A stretch of DNA of 64,000 bases from Apiospora phragmitis. Lineage: Eukaryota; Ascomycota; Sordariomycetes; Amphisphaeriales; Apiosporaceae. The stretch spans positions 7,192,001-7,256,000 of the forward strand of contig JAQQWL010000011.1 in NCBI GenBank assembly GCA_038363925.1, in the 5' to 3' direction. A program made the translations under genes and the position numbers. Positions within the stretch are counted from its first letter, which is position 1; every line of letters begins with the position of its first letter. Shown here one piece after another: positions 36,626-48,294 of the stretch. The notes beneath the pieces were generated by a model. That model made no database searches. It was given only the letters and a program-made list of their open reading frames with translations, and was not told the origin of the DNA.

Positions 36626-38374
36626 CTACTCTGTGACCTCCTTACGAGGAGCCGCTCTCAGTCTTTTCAATATCTGAATCTTCGGCACCATCCGGGGGCC
36701 AATCCACCACCCACCCGTAAGCTTTCTGACTGTTTCCCGAACACGCTTCACCAGCGCACCGCGTCCCAAGACGATCCCATTCCGGGATTCCAAGTCGCCC
36801 CCTGTCGCTTCAGCGCCCGGTTTCAGCAACTCAACGCCGGCGAAGCCTTCGACCACACCCACTGTCTCCCAACTCCCCGTGACTCTGCTTGGGTCCTCCA
36901 CCAGAACGTAGTCGAATTTGCCCCAAAAGCCCGGGGCTTTCAGCATCGCCGGCTTCTCGGACTTGTCGAAAACGAAGGAGACAGTGTCCGATGCCGGGTT
37001 CAGAGTCTTCTTCGGGTAAGCAAGCTGCCCGAAAAGTGTGACGCCCGTCATGCAAGATAGCACATCCGTGTGCACCGTGACAGTTTTGACATCAGGAGAA
37101 GGGCTGGTCATATCAATGACGGAACGGAGCTGGGACAGTGCTTCGCCGCCGGGGTAGTTCAGGGACGAGAGCATTAGCATGCCAGCACTGCCAACGAAGG
37201 ACATAGTTACGGAGCCGACCAGAACCAGCGATGCAACTGTGTAGATCGTCGACTTTGCTCGTCTGGTGAAAATGTAATTCGCTCCTAGTGCTGCTGCCGC
37301 TGTCAAGGGAGGCGCAACATAGAATATGAATCTTGCTTCCTTGTGAGGCTGTATCGAGTAGATGGCGATGAACAAGACGCTGGGGAGAGTGAGCGACTGA
37401 GCCGGCAGCCGCGTTGATTGATTGAACAGAGCGTAGGGGATTAGAAAAGCCCAGGTTAAGGGGTTGATCATGATCTTGGGCAAAGCATTGGTGAAATACC
37501 AGTGCCACGGCGAGACACCCCATTCAGACGAAGAACCCAGGACTGCGTTGTAATAGAAACCCCATAGCTCAGGCCAGATGGGTTTCTGCCAAAAGTAAGA
37601 ATCCACGGGAACCGACGCAAACAGAGAGAAAGCAAAAGAGCCGAGGAATGCGGGTATGACTCGTCGGATTGTCGTACATCCCATTAAGAGGAAATACAGC
37701 GTTGTGGTCGTGAGCAGAATGGCCAGTTCGGACCGGAAGACGGCCGTGGCGTAAGTGAAAAACCCAATAGCCACACGGCAGCGTCCGGCCGAAACGGCTC
37801 TGGGATCACCCACCAGTTGTGAGAATGCGAGCGTGGCTACAGCTTGGTCAGTGCTCTACTCGTTATCTGGGAATGGAAGGGGAACCCGCAGACTCACTCA
37901 GCGCAAACGCAAACATATTCGGGAGGGTTCTGGAGGCGTAGAACAAGACGTGGAACTGGCTGGCCTGGAGCAGCGTGTACCACCGAGCAGTTGGCTTGCC
38001 AAAGGCCTTCTCGACTTTTAATCGGAAGACCAGGAGAGCAGCAGCATTGGAAAGCCCTAGAACGGCCCTCACGATGAGTTGTGCATGTCGGAAGCCTGCC
38101 AGGTAAATGAAGGGCTGTGAGAGGCCGGCAGAAGAACAGGGCCGATGAAAGTCCTGGGAACGGCGCCTGGGAAGTCGAAATGGTCATAACGAGCCGAGAG
38201 ACGGTCATAAACGTCGCTTGTTGGTGTCCCATACACCAATACATCGTGAGTAGCCTGGATATTGAATGACTCCTCGACCTTGGTGTAGGGAGCGATGATG
38301 AGGTGCAAGCTGACCAGTGCCGGAATGGTCAAAGACAACAGGGCGTCCAGTACCGTCTCCCCGGTTTTGCCCAT
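36626..38374 (-). CDS. ALG12: ALG12, dolichyl-P-Man alpha-1,6-mannosyltransferase (one frame break)
   Basis: Two exons (38374-37898, 37836-36626) with a GTGAGT donor and CTGTAG acceptor. N-terminal [15 protein letters not shown] and [14 protein letters not shown] are hallmarks of GT22 mannosyltransferases of the Alg12 type, and HKEARFIFY is the conserved luminal motif. Multiple membrane helices span most of the length. The enzyme adds the eighth mannose to the lipid-linked oligosaccharide in the ER lumen. One base is missing at about 38126-38134, between FIGPVLL and [14 protein letters not shown]; with it the protein is 562 residues, as expected. An upstream in-frame ATG at 38422 would add 16 residues; the start at MGKTGETV fits the family better. 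It is divergent from YOS1. Confidence 0.92.
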
Positions 38375-39070
38375 CTTGAGTCCCGGAAGAAAGCGTGTTG
38401 AATTCTGGGTATCCAGCTGCAAGGAAGACGAGTCTGCATTCTATAGAAGTATGGAATAGGAGGAAAGCGCCAATCGGATTTAAGGATAAGGTATGCAGTT
38501 GCTGATGTGGCAGCAACTACTCCGTAGCGTCAGTCTACCTAGCTGGAGCACTGTTTCCAGTATTGCCGTAGTAGAGGTGTACGTGAGGTTCTTCACAGCC
38601 TAGTTAATTGATGTAGATAAAGTAGAAAATCCGTATAGCTCTCATGTCATTGCTTCAACCGATAGTGAAGCAGCATTTACCAACCACCAACGACTTGAGA
38701 CAGACAGAGATGCCGGATGCTGGAATCTGGAGGAGCCAATCAGCAAGCTTGCTGCACCCCAAAGCCGCGCCCCACTGCTTCTCCCCCTGGCACCTACTGT
38801 ACCTGCCCGGGGCACTTTTGGGGCTGAATTGGATGGGACCTAAAGTTCAAGGTGTCTGCAAACTGGCACTACGTATCTCCGTCCAGCGTCCTTCAAATCG
38901 TAATCCAATGCGCCAGCACCATTGACATCCGACGACAACCTCCAGCGCGACCAACCACCAGCTTTCCTAGACGGCTTCGAACAACCCTCGCATTTAAGAA
39001 GAACAACATCCCTCCCTCTTCTTACCCCACAGAGCTAAGAAGAGTGTCCCTTCCCCCAAACTCTTTCAGG
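38375..39070. promoter_or_regulatory. Shared upstream region of ALG12 and YOS1
   Basis: About 700 bases separate the start codons of two divergently transcribed secretory-pathway genes, so both promoters lie here. I see no specific motif that I could assign to a factor. Confidence 0.5.
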
Positions 39071-39483
39071 ATGCTTCTCCTAGGCAACTTCCTCTACGGT
39101 ATGGTTTCCATATCCCATCTCTGGCGAGAGCTCCCGTCCGCATCGGCGCCTTCATTCACCTCGCTAACGCGCTGGGTGCGGCACACCATGAACAGTCATC
39201 GTCCTCTGCCTCAACGCCATAGCGGTCCTGTCCGAAGACCGCTTCCTCGCGCGCATCAACCTGTCGACCTCGACCTACGACCCCGCGTTCGGCGCCGGTG
39301 ACTCGCAGAGTGCCAAGGCCAAGGTGATCAACGGCATCGCGAGCGTGCGGCTGGTCACACGGAGTAGGCCATCTCTTCCTCTCGACTTCTAGCCCGGACA
39401 CAGATGCTAACCACTGTTCGATTCCAGTTCCGCTAATAGCGGTCAATACGCTGATTATTCTCTACGAGCTAATCCTGGGTTGA
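39071..39483 (+). CDS. YOS1: Yos1/IER3IP1-like ER-Golgi transport protein
   Basis: Three exons (39071-39098, 39196-39363, 39428-39483), 252 nt in all, 83 residues. MLLLGNFLY begins a first membrane helix, followed by the diagnostic NAIAVLSEDRFLARI, a short polar loop, and a second helix RIPLIAVNTLIILYELILG. Both ends and the central loop match Yos1, a subunit of the Yip1-Yif1 complex needed for ER-to-Golgi vesicle traffic. The first exon is only 28 nt, and no single long frame shows the gene, so it is easily missed. Splice phases are consistent and no frame correction is needed. It is convergent with creB. Confidence 0.93.
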
Positions 39484-40063
39484 AGCAGTCGCGCTGCGAA
39501 GAGGAACGAAGCAATGAAGTCTTAAACGAAGGTTAGGTCAAGGTAAAAAAACGGTCGAAGTAGGTGGTGCGTTGGTGTTGAGCTCGGCGTTCCGGTTTAT
39601 TCGGGGGAAGATATGGCCGCAGAAAAGTCTAGGAGCGCCATCAACGGTTTATGTGTCTTCACTACAGCAAGCTTCTACATGGGCGACCTGGATGTTTAAT
39701 ACCGTATTGTCGGGACAAGTGATTTATTCCTGAAGATATGAGCCACCAGGCTAATTGTATATCTCGAGCAGGGGGAAATGACAAATAGAGACGGGTGACT
39801 AAAAGTCTGGGCTGGTTTTCATAACAGGCCATCGCTCAGTCGAGGCATCCGAGTCTAGTAAGCTATAGGCTGTTACGCTTGCTGTGTGCTACTCAATAAT
39901 CCAAATCGCTTGGCCGAAATGGTGCTACATCGACCATCATAGAAAAACACGCTTCCGCTTTTTGAATATATATATATATGACAACGGCTTGTGCACGCTG
40001 CCCCTCCCAATGCAGAATGTCTGGAACGTCTATGCCAAACTCCGGTATGTTTATGCTGTTGCT
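39484..40063. other. Convergent intergenic region, YOS1 / creB
   Basis: 3' flanks of both genes. A short AT dinucleotide tract lies near 39966-39980. Nothing else is recognised. Confidence 0.6.
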
Positions 40064-42533
40064 TCAAGACAAGACATTATGGCTTTTCTTCCGGCCAAGA
40101 CTGAAGCTAAATCGCTCCTTGATCGTGGGCGTATGCGGTGGCTTCTCGGCATTCACTGCTTCGCCATTTTGTGCCGGTTCTGCTGGACCTTCACTGTTCT
40201 CACGTTTCGACTTGTCTTTGGAGAGGAAATTGAGACTCTTTCTGGACATGGACTTGCTTCCCTGCCTTGTTCGGTTCAGAAGCCCCATGCTTCCGGAGGC
40301 GGAGGGAATGTTTGGTCCTGATGCCTCTTTGGCCTTGGGGGGTTCCTCTTCGGCAGTCTTTTTACTCTCCTCGAGTGCCTTCTTGAGATTTTCAGCCTCG
40401 GTTTTCCGAGCTTCCCGCAACTGGGTTTCCCGTTCTTTTCGTTGCTTCTCCTTGGCTTTCTGCTCATCCTTCTCGGCGGCTTTTCTGGCCTTTTCCGCCG
40501 CCTTTTCCGCCGCTTTGGCCTCCTTCCTTTCTTCTTTGGATTTGGGGTCCGCCTTGGCTGTCTGTGATCGAGCCAGGGCGCTAGAGCCTTCGGCCTGGTT
40601 AAGGAGGGTAGGCAACGCTGGAGGCGGAGACGAGATGACCATTCCGGGGCAGTGGATGCATGAGCCAATTTCGCCAATAGTTCACGGTCATCGGTAGGGA
40701 TAGCATTTGGTTGCGAAACTTGTCGCGTAAGGCCGTTGGTCACCCCGCCCTGTCCATTCTCTTCCGTGGCCACGTTAGCCTTCTCGCTTGCTATGCGGAC
40801 TTCCTCGAGGCCTTCGGCTTCTTGTTGTGCGCGGACCTTTTCGAAAGTGGTCTCTTGGTATAACAAAACATATGCGCACGCCATCCCAGGCTTATCGCCG
40901 AAGAAATTGCGGACGTAATGCTTGTCCACAGGCTCGACCATCTCGTCGTCAAACAATAGCCAGCCCCGATCCTCAGTCTTGATGACGGAGACGTAATGGC
41001 CATGGTATGCATTTCCGCCGATATGCACGATAACGGCATACAATTCGTAAAGCCGATCCGGATCCTCAGCATCTTCTGTTGTGTTAAACATTCGGAGCTC
41101 GTAAGGGTAGACGACCCGGTGGAACAGCTTTTGAAGTCGGCTATAGTCCTCGGTGTACTTGAACCGTTTCAGGTGCAAGGCCAATACCTTTGGTAACCGC
41201 TTTATCTTCATACGTTTTTCAGCCTCTTGCAACCCCCCGCAGTGGTCGCAATGGAACTTATTGCGTTCGCAAAGCATTTCTTCGGCGGAGAACTTCTGTA
41301 AGCACGACGTCACCGACGAATGTTCCTCCAAGTCGATGGATAAGTCCAAGAATGTCTCGTCTCGCTGCGACGTAGTCTCGCATGTCAGGCACTTGGTCTC
41401 CGACGTTAATACGCCTTCGAAGATGTCATGTACCCAGCCAGTACCAGGCGAGTTCACCCCATTCGATGTTGGCATGACCGCATGACTTAGCGCAGACTCG
41501 AGCGACTGCAAAAGCCCATCATTGGCGCGTTTCGTCTCTTGCTCCATTAACCGCATCGCGTTCCTCTCGACATTGGAGATGACATCGTTCAGAACAAGGC
41601 CATAAAACTCGTGAGCGTCCTGGTGCATGGAGTTGCGGAACATCTCGTTATCGCGCTTAAATATCTCGAGAAACCGTTGGGGGCTCAAGACACCCGTTCG
41701 AGTATTCGCTTCTACGAGAGTCATGAATATGTCTCGTAAGCCGGTGAAGGTGCACTCATCCATGCCGTATGCACCCGGGTTCTCCTGCGCCAGCTCCAGT
41801 ATTGGGCCCTTGAGCATTGCCTGCTTTTTCTTGTATTCCGGGGTGTCCGGTTTATCCTCCGGCCTGATCCCTTGTTGGGTAGCCGGTATTACTTGACCGG
41901 AGTTGATCTGTTTCCGCCGCGCCAGGGCTTCCGCTGTAGTCAGAGTCTTCTTTCCGTTTGCCTGGTTTGTTGTTCCATTCTCGGCCAGAGGAGCCCGCAC
42001 AACGACATTGACTTTTGGCTTAAAGCCTTCGGGAGTTTCGGACGGTGACAGAGGTGGGTAGTTGAGCACGTTTTCTCGAAAGACGGTCGTATAGTAGAGG
42101 GCCTGGACCATAGAATTGCAGTAGCTATCACTCGGTCAGCACCCAACATCTTGCTGCCACTACTCATAAAGCTGGGAGGCTTACCATGTATTCCCAAACT
42201 GCGAAAGAGGACGTTAGCATTAGGCGACTAGGTGCGCCGACATTTGAGGGACATACATTTTCTAGACCATAGAACTTGTCAGATCCATCTTCGCGTACGG
42301 GACCAGCATTCTGCAGCATCTTCTCTAACGGCGTCAATTCGGGCGGCGGCTCTTCTTTCTTCTTTTGCGCCTCCTTGGCGGCAGCTTTGGCGTCGCCCTG
42401 GAACAAAGACATGTTAGGCCTGCCTGAGAGGGATGGATCGAGACTGCCCATCTGGTCCGAAGATTGGTTGCCAAGGTGTCTTGTGGAAACTTACGGCGGC
42501 GCCGGTCTTAAACCTGCTGAGGAGGCTCGTCAT
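40064..42533 (-). CDS. creB: CreB-type ubiquitin-specific protease (USP12/46 family; one frame break)
   Basis: Four exons: 42533-42495, 42397-42257, 42198-42185 and 42124-40064. The catalytic Cys box NFGNTCYCNS (Cys65) is split by the third intron. Later elements are [14 protein letters not shown] [10 protein letters not shown], zinc ligands in KCLTCET and FHCDHCG, and the His box [11 protein letters not shown]. The C-terminal 200 residues are a Lys/Glu coiled coil. This order, including [10 protein letters not shown] before the Cys box, matches fungal CreB, which with CreC opposes CreD/HulA ubiquitination in carbon catabolite control and permease turnover. One base is missing in the G4 run at 40646-40649 (plus strand), between HASTAPE and GMVISSPP; with it the protein is 751 residues. 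Exon 3 is only 14 nt. Confidence 0.93.
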
Positions 42534-45500
42534 GTTGTCGGCAGAGGCTCGATTGAAGGCGTCTTGTCGGGGGGTGAGCGAAGGGAGAATGGCAGCGCTC
42601 GACCCCGGCGGCCAAGTAGGCGTTGCGCAAGTGTCAGCAGGTCAAGACACGGCTGCACCGTCGCAAAGCGTCATTCGAAGGTCACGTCGAGTACGCAGTA
42701 TGTATGCAGTATGACAGTGGTGCAGGGTATATACGGTAAGTAGTATACTGGGTCAAAAGAAGTACAATTGGGAGCAGATAATGCGATTCAATACCAAAAC
42801 ATAAGAATAAGGAGCGACTTGGTATTGCCGGGTGTTGGATTGGGTCAAGAGTTGTCCAGTCGCCTTCTTGAATGCGAAGGTTGAGTTACATAAGGTAAGG
42901 TAGAATAGAATCGTGGCCAAGTGCCTCAGTCAGCAGGCATTAGGTAGGTCCAGGGCGACTACTACAGAAGGAAGGCAACGCACGTTGAACGTTGGAACTT
43001 GGAACGGTTGAAACTGCCCAGGTGGAAGCGCGGGCTGATTGATTGGCCCGAGCGGGGGCGTTGGGGAAATAGCAACAGCTGGGGTTGCGATTTCACTAGC
43101 AGCACGAGCAGCAGCAGGCCTGGCCGAGTAAGTCTGTACGTGCTTTGGAACAGTTCTTGTCGCGACGGGAAGATTCGTGTGTCCTCAATTTACCGCGGCT
43201 ATAGCTGGTATAAGTGTACCTACATGTATGTATTGACATACTACGTCGTTCTTCCGTCCCTTCGTAATAATTAGGTAATGTGTTCCGTTGGGTGAGAGCC
43301 GAGAGGCATGCTCAGAAGGTAGGTATGCTATCCCCCTCCACTTACCACTCACGATCTATGGACACCTACTCCATTAGCCTACACACATCCCGTCACGCCG
43401 ACTTCTCTTCTTCTTCTTGTTGTTCTGCCTCCTCCCCCCTTTCTTCCCTACATGGAGTGTCTCACAGACAGTCCAGTAGTGGGTGGGCAAGCAGTCGAGC
43501 ATGGTTGAACAGGTGGGTAAGATAGTTTGCTCCGATTCGGTCAAGTGCAGGTGAAAAAGATGCAATGCAGATTATCTGTTAGTATTAATAAACAGCCGAA
43601 CTAGGCAAACAATATGTCGAAGGATCTGCCCCTTTGTCTTCTTCCCCTTCCACATCTTGTTCGCAGCAAGAAACTGGGCCTGTGAGACGGAAAAGAGCGG
43701 CAGGCAGAGCGTTGGTTCAATCATGGATGGTTGGTTGATGCTGACCGCGATCTCGTGGGTCTGGGTCGAAGAGCATGGCAGAGGACCCGAAAACTTGGGG
43801 CGCGCTAGACAAGCGACCCATTTGGAGCTTGCCCGCGATCTAATTCGTCCCAAGCCAGTTACCCTTGAGCAGAAAAAGAAGCACAAAAGCACACACACTA
43901 TGAGGGGCCTGGGGGGCCTGGGGGAGGGGGAAAAAGGGGGTGCAAAAAGATGGGGTGACATCCATTGGAGAGATGGCCTCATCAGGTTGACACTGAGCTC
44001 CAATGTGCCAATCGTCGACGACTACAGACGCCGCTTCACCTGAATACACAGTCGACAGGTGTAGAAGCCATGGATATTTTAGATGTTCCGGCATGGCAGT
44101 GGAACAGACTCTCATTCATTCGGTCCTGCGCCTCTGCTTCCTTCTCTGCTGTATGTACCTGATGTACTAAGAGGAGTAAAGGTTCCGCCTCACGCGATAG
44201 GCAGAGTCAATTGAAATACGGATACATTCATCCCCCTTAGCTGAGAAGGACATTAAAATAGATAGATAATAGTTCGTCGCGATTCCCGCCTGTCTTGCAC
44301 AGACGGTGGAGTGGGGAATGCAACCCCAAGTATGAACCTCCTCTAGGCTGAATGGAGAAGGTGTACACGCATTGCATAGCCTTCTAGAAGCAAGCAACGT
44401 GGTGCCGGGGGACAAAACATACTTCTACCACCTCTTCTCGGACTCAAACCTTCTGGCGCATCCGACGACCGACAGCAAACACCAGATGGTGAGCCGAGCC
44501 GAACCGGTCTGGATATATAGTAGTAGACCAAGGCCGACAATCAATTCCTGCAACTCCACTCGCTTGGAGTAATTTCGACCGGCCTTCATTCAGGCTAACC
44601 AAACCACCGGGACTGCTCGGATTGGATTGTCAAGCGGAGGACTTTGGAACCCGTCTTCTACAAGTTCTTGGGTATTTCGTCATCCCATCTTACACCTCTT
44701 CCATACGGGTGACGCGAGAGAGGACACCACGGTGTGTTCTCTGCGCCACATCCTGTCAATGTTCGCGGGAGCCCTCTTGTCTAGGCCGTACCAGAAGATA
44801 TATCAGAAGCGCCACGATGCCGCATCCGCCGCTTGAGTGCGTACAGCTAAGTACTTAGTGGCTTGCTCATGCGATATACGCCAATAACGCAAAAGCCAAT
44901 TGGGTTGTTTGTGTTGTTGGTTGATCTAGCCATGTGGCACAGCCTCACGTCATCTCTAGTCGTTTAGCTAGCCTGGCAGACACAACCCATTACGTATGAA
45001 CAATATAAAGAAAGCATTGCGGGCAATGAACCAGCAATATCTACGGTACCACCACTGCTCTATCCCACCACTTATGCTAGAATGGCCGAGAGTCTCGCCT
45101 TGCGACCCAATCAGGTCGGAGTGCCGCCCATCAATAGTGCGTCACTATCGCCCTCTTTAGCATGGCCCAACCGCATCCCGGGAGTGACTAGCACTACCCA
45201 TTCTGACGGGTATCTTTGTAGATCGACCCAAGCTATACATTCAACTTTCATAGCGCGAGCCGAGATCGTAATCCAACTCAACGGAGCAGTGAAGATAGAC
45301 ATGAAATACTTTATCGCCCTGGCACAAGAAGAGAATATACTAAGTAAGTTTCACGATGCTTCTACGTTGAGAACGGCGTTTTTCTTTACTCCGCCCCAAC
45401 TCCCAAAGCCTAGTCAATCAAAGTCCCAGAACGCGAGAATGCTCTGGTTTGGAAGAAACCTTGAGCAACTCTGAAACTCACCATGGCACTGGATATCTTT

Positions 45501-46358
45501 GGCCGTTCGAAACTTCTGTTTTGGGTTTATGGGATCAAGGGGCAACTGGGTATCGAACCGCCGACCATGGCCAACACTTACCATGGGTCTGAGGGAGGCA
45601 AGATTGGGTTTAGGAGAACCACCAAAATATCGTGCGACTCGACTGCACATAGGGCTTGGAAAGTGTTTCAAGAACCGGAAAAAGAGAGATGGGGCCCAGC
45701 ACCCCGAGGTAACGTATAAGCTGCCGCTTCGATGTCCCAGGATGGAGTATCAACTAGGTCTTGATGAGGGTGATGATTTACATGAAGCAGCACTTCTCTC
45801 GGAGCACTGGCTGCTATTGAATGAGGTGGCACGTGTGGCTTTCGGTTAGATCTAGGCTTTGAATAGGTGTTTGAATAGTGGCAGCAAAGAATCTGGGGCT
45901 GATGATGGAATGTTGATAACGATAGATATTGCGAAAAGGGGTGTGATAGGAGGTGGAATAGTAAGATGGTTGAGCCGCACAAGCATTTGTCTACTACCCG
46001 CACGCATATTTCTGTGAGTATCGCACTAGATCGATGGTAGAAGTTGACCTGGTTCTTACAAACTGAATCTAGCACTGCCAGTCAGTAGTTGTGGCCAATT
46101 CCGTCGACCTGTGGCATAGCCTATACCGTGGTATAATTGGACCGGGAAGACAAAAAGTCAAGATTGATCGTTATCCGGTGCGGCGTCGGATTCGGTTTCT
46201 GGCCGCGTCCAACCAATTTTCCTAAGGAACTCAGCGGAGATAGCCTTGGGGTTCTATAGTTCAATAATTCTCGCTGAAAACATTAGGGGGAGGTGAGTCT
46301 TTCTTTCGTGACAGTATCTCTTTCATTTCACTGCATATTACGAGCAACGTCCGAGACA
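42534..46358. other. Long intergenic region with G-rich tract
   Basis: About 3.8 kb between divergent creB and the F-box-like gene. No supportable gene. A G-rich tract lies at 43903-43946 on the plus strand. Frames such as 45082-45474 plus (130 residues) and 43657-44043 plus (128 residues) have no domain or consistent codon bias. A motif near 45548-45570 resembles a tRNA T-loop, but no cloverleaf forms. Confidence 0.5.
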
Positions 46359-47754
46359 ATGTCGCTCGGCTCGCCATCACATCCCAGCTTTCCAGGCCTC
46401 CCGGAAGAGCTGAAACAAAGTGTCTTTGGTTATATCATCCCTAACCAAACAACAGTGGAACGACATCCAGGGATTTTGGAAAATGGAGCATTCTTTGACA
46501 GCGGCTCATTGCTTGGTTTCTGCAGGGCTTCGAAATACTTTCATCAAATAGGAATGCGGACGCTATACCGATCCATCTGTATCCGGAATAACAGCAACCT
46601 GGTCAGCTTCGATCGTGCACTAGAGCGGAACCCAGGACTCGCAGCCCATGTCCAGCACCTATACTACATGAATAGGCCTTCCAATACATATGGCTTTCAC
46701 TTTTCAGGTCACGGCCGGCATAGTAGCCTGGGTAGGCTCATGCGGGTTTTACAGCAACTCAAGCAGATTCGGCTCGTCGCACTGTCCATGCCACATGATG
46801 AGCATCGCGAGCTCAGTCATCAGATGGATTGCCTAAAGACTGAGAAGCAATGGCCATCACTAAAAGCTGTTATTTTCCAGTCGTATGGGGATTCGAAAGA
46901 GACAGACTCCCCTCCACAGATTTTTTGCATCAAGCTTCCAAACTCGGTACGAGAGTTAACGTTCTGCTTCAAAGGACCCCAAAACATTTGTCTTCCACCG
47001 GGGCTTCCATACCCATACCCATTGCCAAGAAGCCTAAGACGTCTCAAGCTGGAGAGAATCTCGATGAGCATCATTGTCATCAGGGGAATGTTAAAGCACT
47101 GCCCAGACTTGGAGCAGCTGCAGTGGGATCTGAACACAGAATCGTGGTTCGACATCTTCGTGGGCAATGAGCAGAACTCATTGTTCCCGAGTCTTGGAGG
47201 GAGCAAATTGAAAGCGCTTCAGTTGGTGAATCGGGACTACCACTATCAGCTCCCGGAAAGATTCTTGGATCAAGTCCTCGCCATGCCTCTCAGATGCTTC
47301 TGGCCACTGACCAAGCTGGAGAAGTTACGGATCGATCTGGAGGGTTTGACTAGAGTGACTGCCGCTGTGTTGTGCTTGCCCAAGAGCCTGAAAGAGCTTG
47401 AAGTGGTCGTCCCCTGCGATGTGGACTATCACCGCCACTGGTACCAGCCGAACAAGGATGAGTACGAAATTCGAAAAGGCAATAATTTCTTCGATTGGGG
47501 CGAGCCGAGGGACACTTGGCTCTCCCTGTGCTTCGTCAAGCTGGATCGAATGGCCTCCTCTGGTCGCCTACCCGAGTTGCGCAGCCTAGTCGTGAATCAC
47601 TAGTTTAACTTGGAAAACAGGGGAGTTAGTCGCAGCCACCAAGGACAATCCTCGGTGGCAGGATTACTATGAGCACTATGCTGCCATGCTGAGAAAGCAT
47701 GGCATCTCGCTCAGTTGGAAGTGGTCCTCTGATGAAGACGCGCCTCACTCATAA
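46359..47754 (+). CDS. F-box-like / leucine-rich repeat protein (one frame break)
   Basis: The start at MSLGSPSHPS is followed by FPGLPEELKQSVFGYI, an F-box-like helix pair at residues 11-50. About 350 residues with spaced Leu-rich strands follow (LRRLKLERI, LEKLRIDLEGL, SLKELEVVV), suggesting a degenerate LRR fold for substrate recruitment in an SCF ubiquitin ligase. The first frame stops at 47603, but a well-formed C-terminus continues in another frame from about 47596 (TWKTGELVAAT, RWQDYYEHYAA) to 47754. Removing one base at about 47590-47603 gives 464 residues. Alternatively the tail could be reached by an intron, but no donor in the right phase is visible. Substrate unknown. Confidence 0.7.
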
Positions 47755-48294
47755 CATTCGTAAGTGGGCGAGCTCAATGTCAATGAAAGAAAAGCTGGAT
47801 AGATGTACCATTAATAAGTACGCATTATTGGGTGTCAGAGAAAAAAAGGCAAAGCAGAACATGGGAGAGGATGGATCCCATTACCCGTGCTGAATCATTG
47901 ACTGAAATTGTATATGTAGGTAGTTTACATACACTTGTCAACGGCCAGTACCTGAGGTCAAGATAATGTTTCATTGACCCCATCCGATGTTCACTGATGA
48001 AAGGCCTGTCAATCATCAATCATTCGCCTCAAGCCCCGGAGGTAGGTACGGCAACACCCGGGGGGCACGGATGATCCACTGTGCTGGACCTAACCTGACT
48101 TGTAGTAGCCCCTCCGAAACAACAGGCACAGGCCAGAGCTCCCCCCCCCCCCTTCCCTTGAACCCCACCACGATTAATGCTGGCATCCATCACCAGTAAA
48201 CCAAACGCACGCAACATTGAAATCTCCTCTCCCAACCCAAACAATCGCTGCCAGACTCCCGGACGCGGCAGACTCCCTTCTTCCTGTAGACATC
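47755..48294. other. Intergenic, capping protein promoter
   Basis: About 540 bases with a C12 run at 48141-48152. No gene is recognised. Confidence 0.6.

Noticed and set aside
45540..45580. tRNA-like T-loop motif on the minus strand
   Set aside because: The flanking bases do not form a T stem, and no acceptor, D or anticodon arms can be folded at the right spacing.
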